DNA of 64,000 bases, from contig JAAFJF010000002.1 of assembly GCA_013298815.1 (NCBI GenBank), positions 117,910 through 181,909 on the forward strand. Reading direction: 5' to 3'. How positions within the stretch are numbered: the first letter of the stretch is position 1; every line of letters starts with the position of its first letter. The notes beneath the pieces were generated by a model that saw only the letters and a program-made list of their open reading frames with translations, was not told where the DNA came from and did no database searches. Of the stretch, positions 62,966-64,000 are shown one piece after another. This DNA is from Polaromonas sp. (GTDB lineage Bacteria > Pseudomonadota > Gammaproteobacteria > Burkholderiales > Burkholderiaceae_C). The position numbers and the translations under genes were made by a program.

Positions 62966-64000
62966 ATGCCTTCGAACAATACTTCGCCAAAAGATATCAC
63001 ACATAAACAAAATTACAATAATATGACAAATACTTCAAACTGGCTACGTCGCCTAATTTGGGCAGCAATTCCACTCATTGGTGCTGCATCTTTTTATGCC
63101 TTAAGCCAAGTGGCTAATCCATTGGCAGTCAATTTATCTGCTGAACCTTTGTATGCAAAAGGCTCAGGCGCCAAACCAACTATTTCTCTAGCGCTCTCGG
63201 TTGAGTTTCCGACTGTTGGTGCTCAATATCTAGATTCTTACACTGTTGCCACAGAATACGTAGGTTACTTTGACGCAGATAGCTGTTACACCTACAACAA
63301 TAATGCAGATGAAGCTTTAAGAAGATTTGATCGTCTAGGAGCTGCAACTGCACACACTTGTGGAGGAAATGGCTTTAGCGGTAATTTTATGAATTGGGCA
63401 ACTGGATCAGCTATTGATGTACTACGGCTTGGTCTTACTGGCGGTGACCGTATTAAAGATGAAGAGAATCTAACCATATTACAACGTGCTGTCATACGGA
63501 ATAGCTTTTTTAACAGCTCCGGAAACTTTCCATCGAAAACTTTAGCGGCCGCTTTAGTTGACGGTGCTGTCCCAAGTACCCTGAAAGGAGCATATGCAGG
63601 TGACATCAAGATCGCTAACTGTTTAAATCGAGTGCATTTTGGAACCACTCAAACAGGGACTTGTGACACTCCAGGAAATAATGCGAACCTAGGCGCAAAT
63701 TTAAGTTCAAATAAATTTTTTTATACTCGCGTTCAGGTTTGCGAAACTACGGATCCTAGAACTGTTGATGGTTTTTGCTTGAAGTATCCATCTGGCAATT
63801 TCAAGCCCGTAGGTAACTTACAGAAATACAGCGATAGAGTTCGCATTGCTGCTTTTGGGTATTTAAAAGACGATACGTTAGCGCGATATGGTGGTGTTTT
63901 GCGAGCACCTATGAAATTTATTGGTCCCAATACTTACGACGAGAACGGCGCATTATTAGCTGGTGTCAACAGCAAAGTGGAGTGGGATCCCGTGACTGGT
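62966..64000 (+). CDS. pilY1: Type IV pilus tip adhesin PilY1 (N-terminal part, cut by window end)
   Basis: The first 345 codons of a large secreted protein, open to the end of the window. After a start of about 30 polar residues there is a signal-like segment (LIWAAIPLIGAASFYALS). The PilY1-specific N-terminal pattern follows: NLSAEPLYAKGSGAKPTISL, VEFPTVGAQYLDSYTVATEY, VGYFDADSCYTYN, GNFMNWATGSAIDVLRLGLTGGDR and VIRNSFF. PilY1 is the calcium-binding, beta-propeller tip protein needed for pilus extension and adhesion. The start ATG 62966 has no strong ribosome site; an internal ATG at 63023 is possible. Confidence 0.9.
   Translation, partial: MPSNNTSPKDITHKQNYNNMTNTSNWLRRLIWAAIPLIGAASFYALSQVANPLAVNLSAEPLYAKGSGAKPTISLALSVEFPTVGAQYLDSYTVATEYVGYFDADSCYTYNNNADEALRRFDRLGAATAHTCGGNGFSGNFMNWATGSAIDVLRLGLTGGDRIKDEENLTILQRAVIRNSFFNSSGNFPSKTLAAALVDGAVPSTLKGAYAGDIKIANCLNRVHFGTTQTGTCDTPGNNANLGANLSSNKFFYTRVQVCETTDPRTVDGFCLKYPSGNFKPVGNLQKYSDRVRIAAFGYLKDDTLARYGGVLRAPMKFIGPNTYDENGALLAGVNSKVEWDPVTG

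Overview
The window reads as one continuous piece of a betaproteobacterial chromosome, most likely Burkholderiales and probably Comamonadaceae. This rests on gene families and gene order: dnaX-ybaB-recR, hisZ-purA-phosphoribosyltransferase, a SWIB protein with a lysine/alanine histone-like tail, a DUF2868/DUF3482 GTPase, DUF349, and a YeeE/YedE transporter with a periplasmic rhodanese. Genus cannot be fixed. Most of the window is housekeeping and metabolic; there is no prophage, CRISPR array, rRNA or intact insertion sequence.

Layout. 1-3713 (minus): the 5' part of a sulfonate/nitrate-type binding protein, then recR, ybaB and dnaX. 4230-10814: a fructose-type sugar module with ABC transporter, PfkB kinase, FucU mutarotase, ROK regulator and transaldolase-like aldolase, arranged around a divergent promoter with palindromes. 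10894-10987: small SRP RNA. 11088-19132: a glutathione transferase and two fatty-acid oxidation clusters, the second led by twin Crp/Fnr regulators, with a CAP-domain lipoprotein between. 19184-21852: tRNA-Arg, tRNA-Pro, aroC and an MFS transporter. 21890-26706: gltIJKL and aceA. 26967-36024: EamA exporter, SWIB protein, CoA-transferase, 2OG dioxygenase, thiosulfate-type transporter operon, orphan amino-acid-type binding protein, tsaD. 36117-37786: an A+T-rich two-gene cassette (membrane protein plus metallo-beta-lactamase-fold protein) bounded by inverted copies of a dispersed repeat. 37811-48000: ArgO-like exporter, VapBC-like toxin-antitoxin pair, RlpA-like protein, divergent ABC ATPase and TesA, mnmH, two OmpA-like paralogues, patatin, metC-like lyase, phosphoribosyltransferase. 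48125-57066 (minus): purA, hisZ, an FAD monooxygenase, a membrane GTPase and a DUF349 protein. 57531-64000: lytic transglycosylase, a ZTP riboswitch ahead of glyA, nrdR, and the minor-pilin genes pilV, pilW, pilX and pilY1 (cut by the window end).

The most unusual feature is not a gene. A short element recurs at least 13 times: a 17-base hairpin (GCTAT-N7-ATAGC) joined to a core close to GGCAGTAAATACGCYGGC. Seven copies lie inside coding regions without breaking the frame (MFS, EamA, binding protein, TesA, HisZ, monooxygenase, DUF349). Two copies in opposite orientation bracket the membrane/MBL cassette. This looks like a lineage-specific palindromic element comparable in behaviour to the Rickettsia palindromic elements, and it is the best candidate here for something undescribed. 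Other points of interest are a nine-adenine slippage site in dnaX in which both alternative frames stop at once, paired palindromes upstream of aceA, and paired palindromes in front of the toxin-antitoxin operon. No statement here rests on a database search; everything is from reading the sequence and knowledge of the families.
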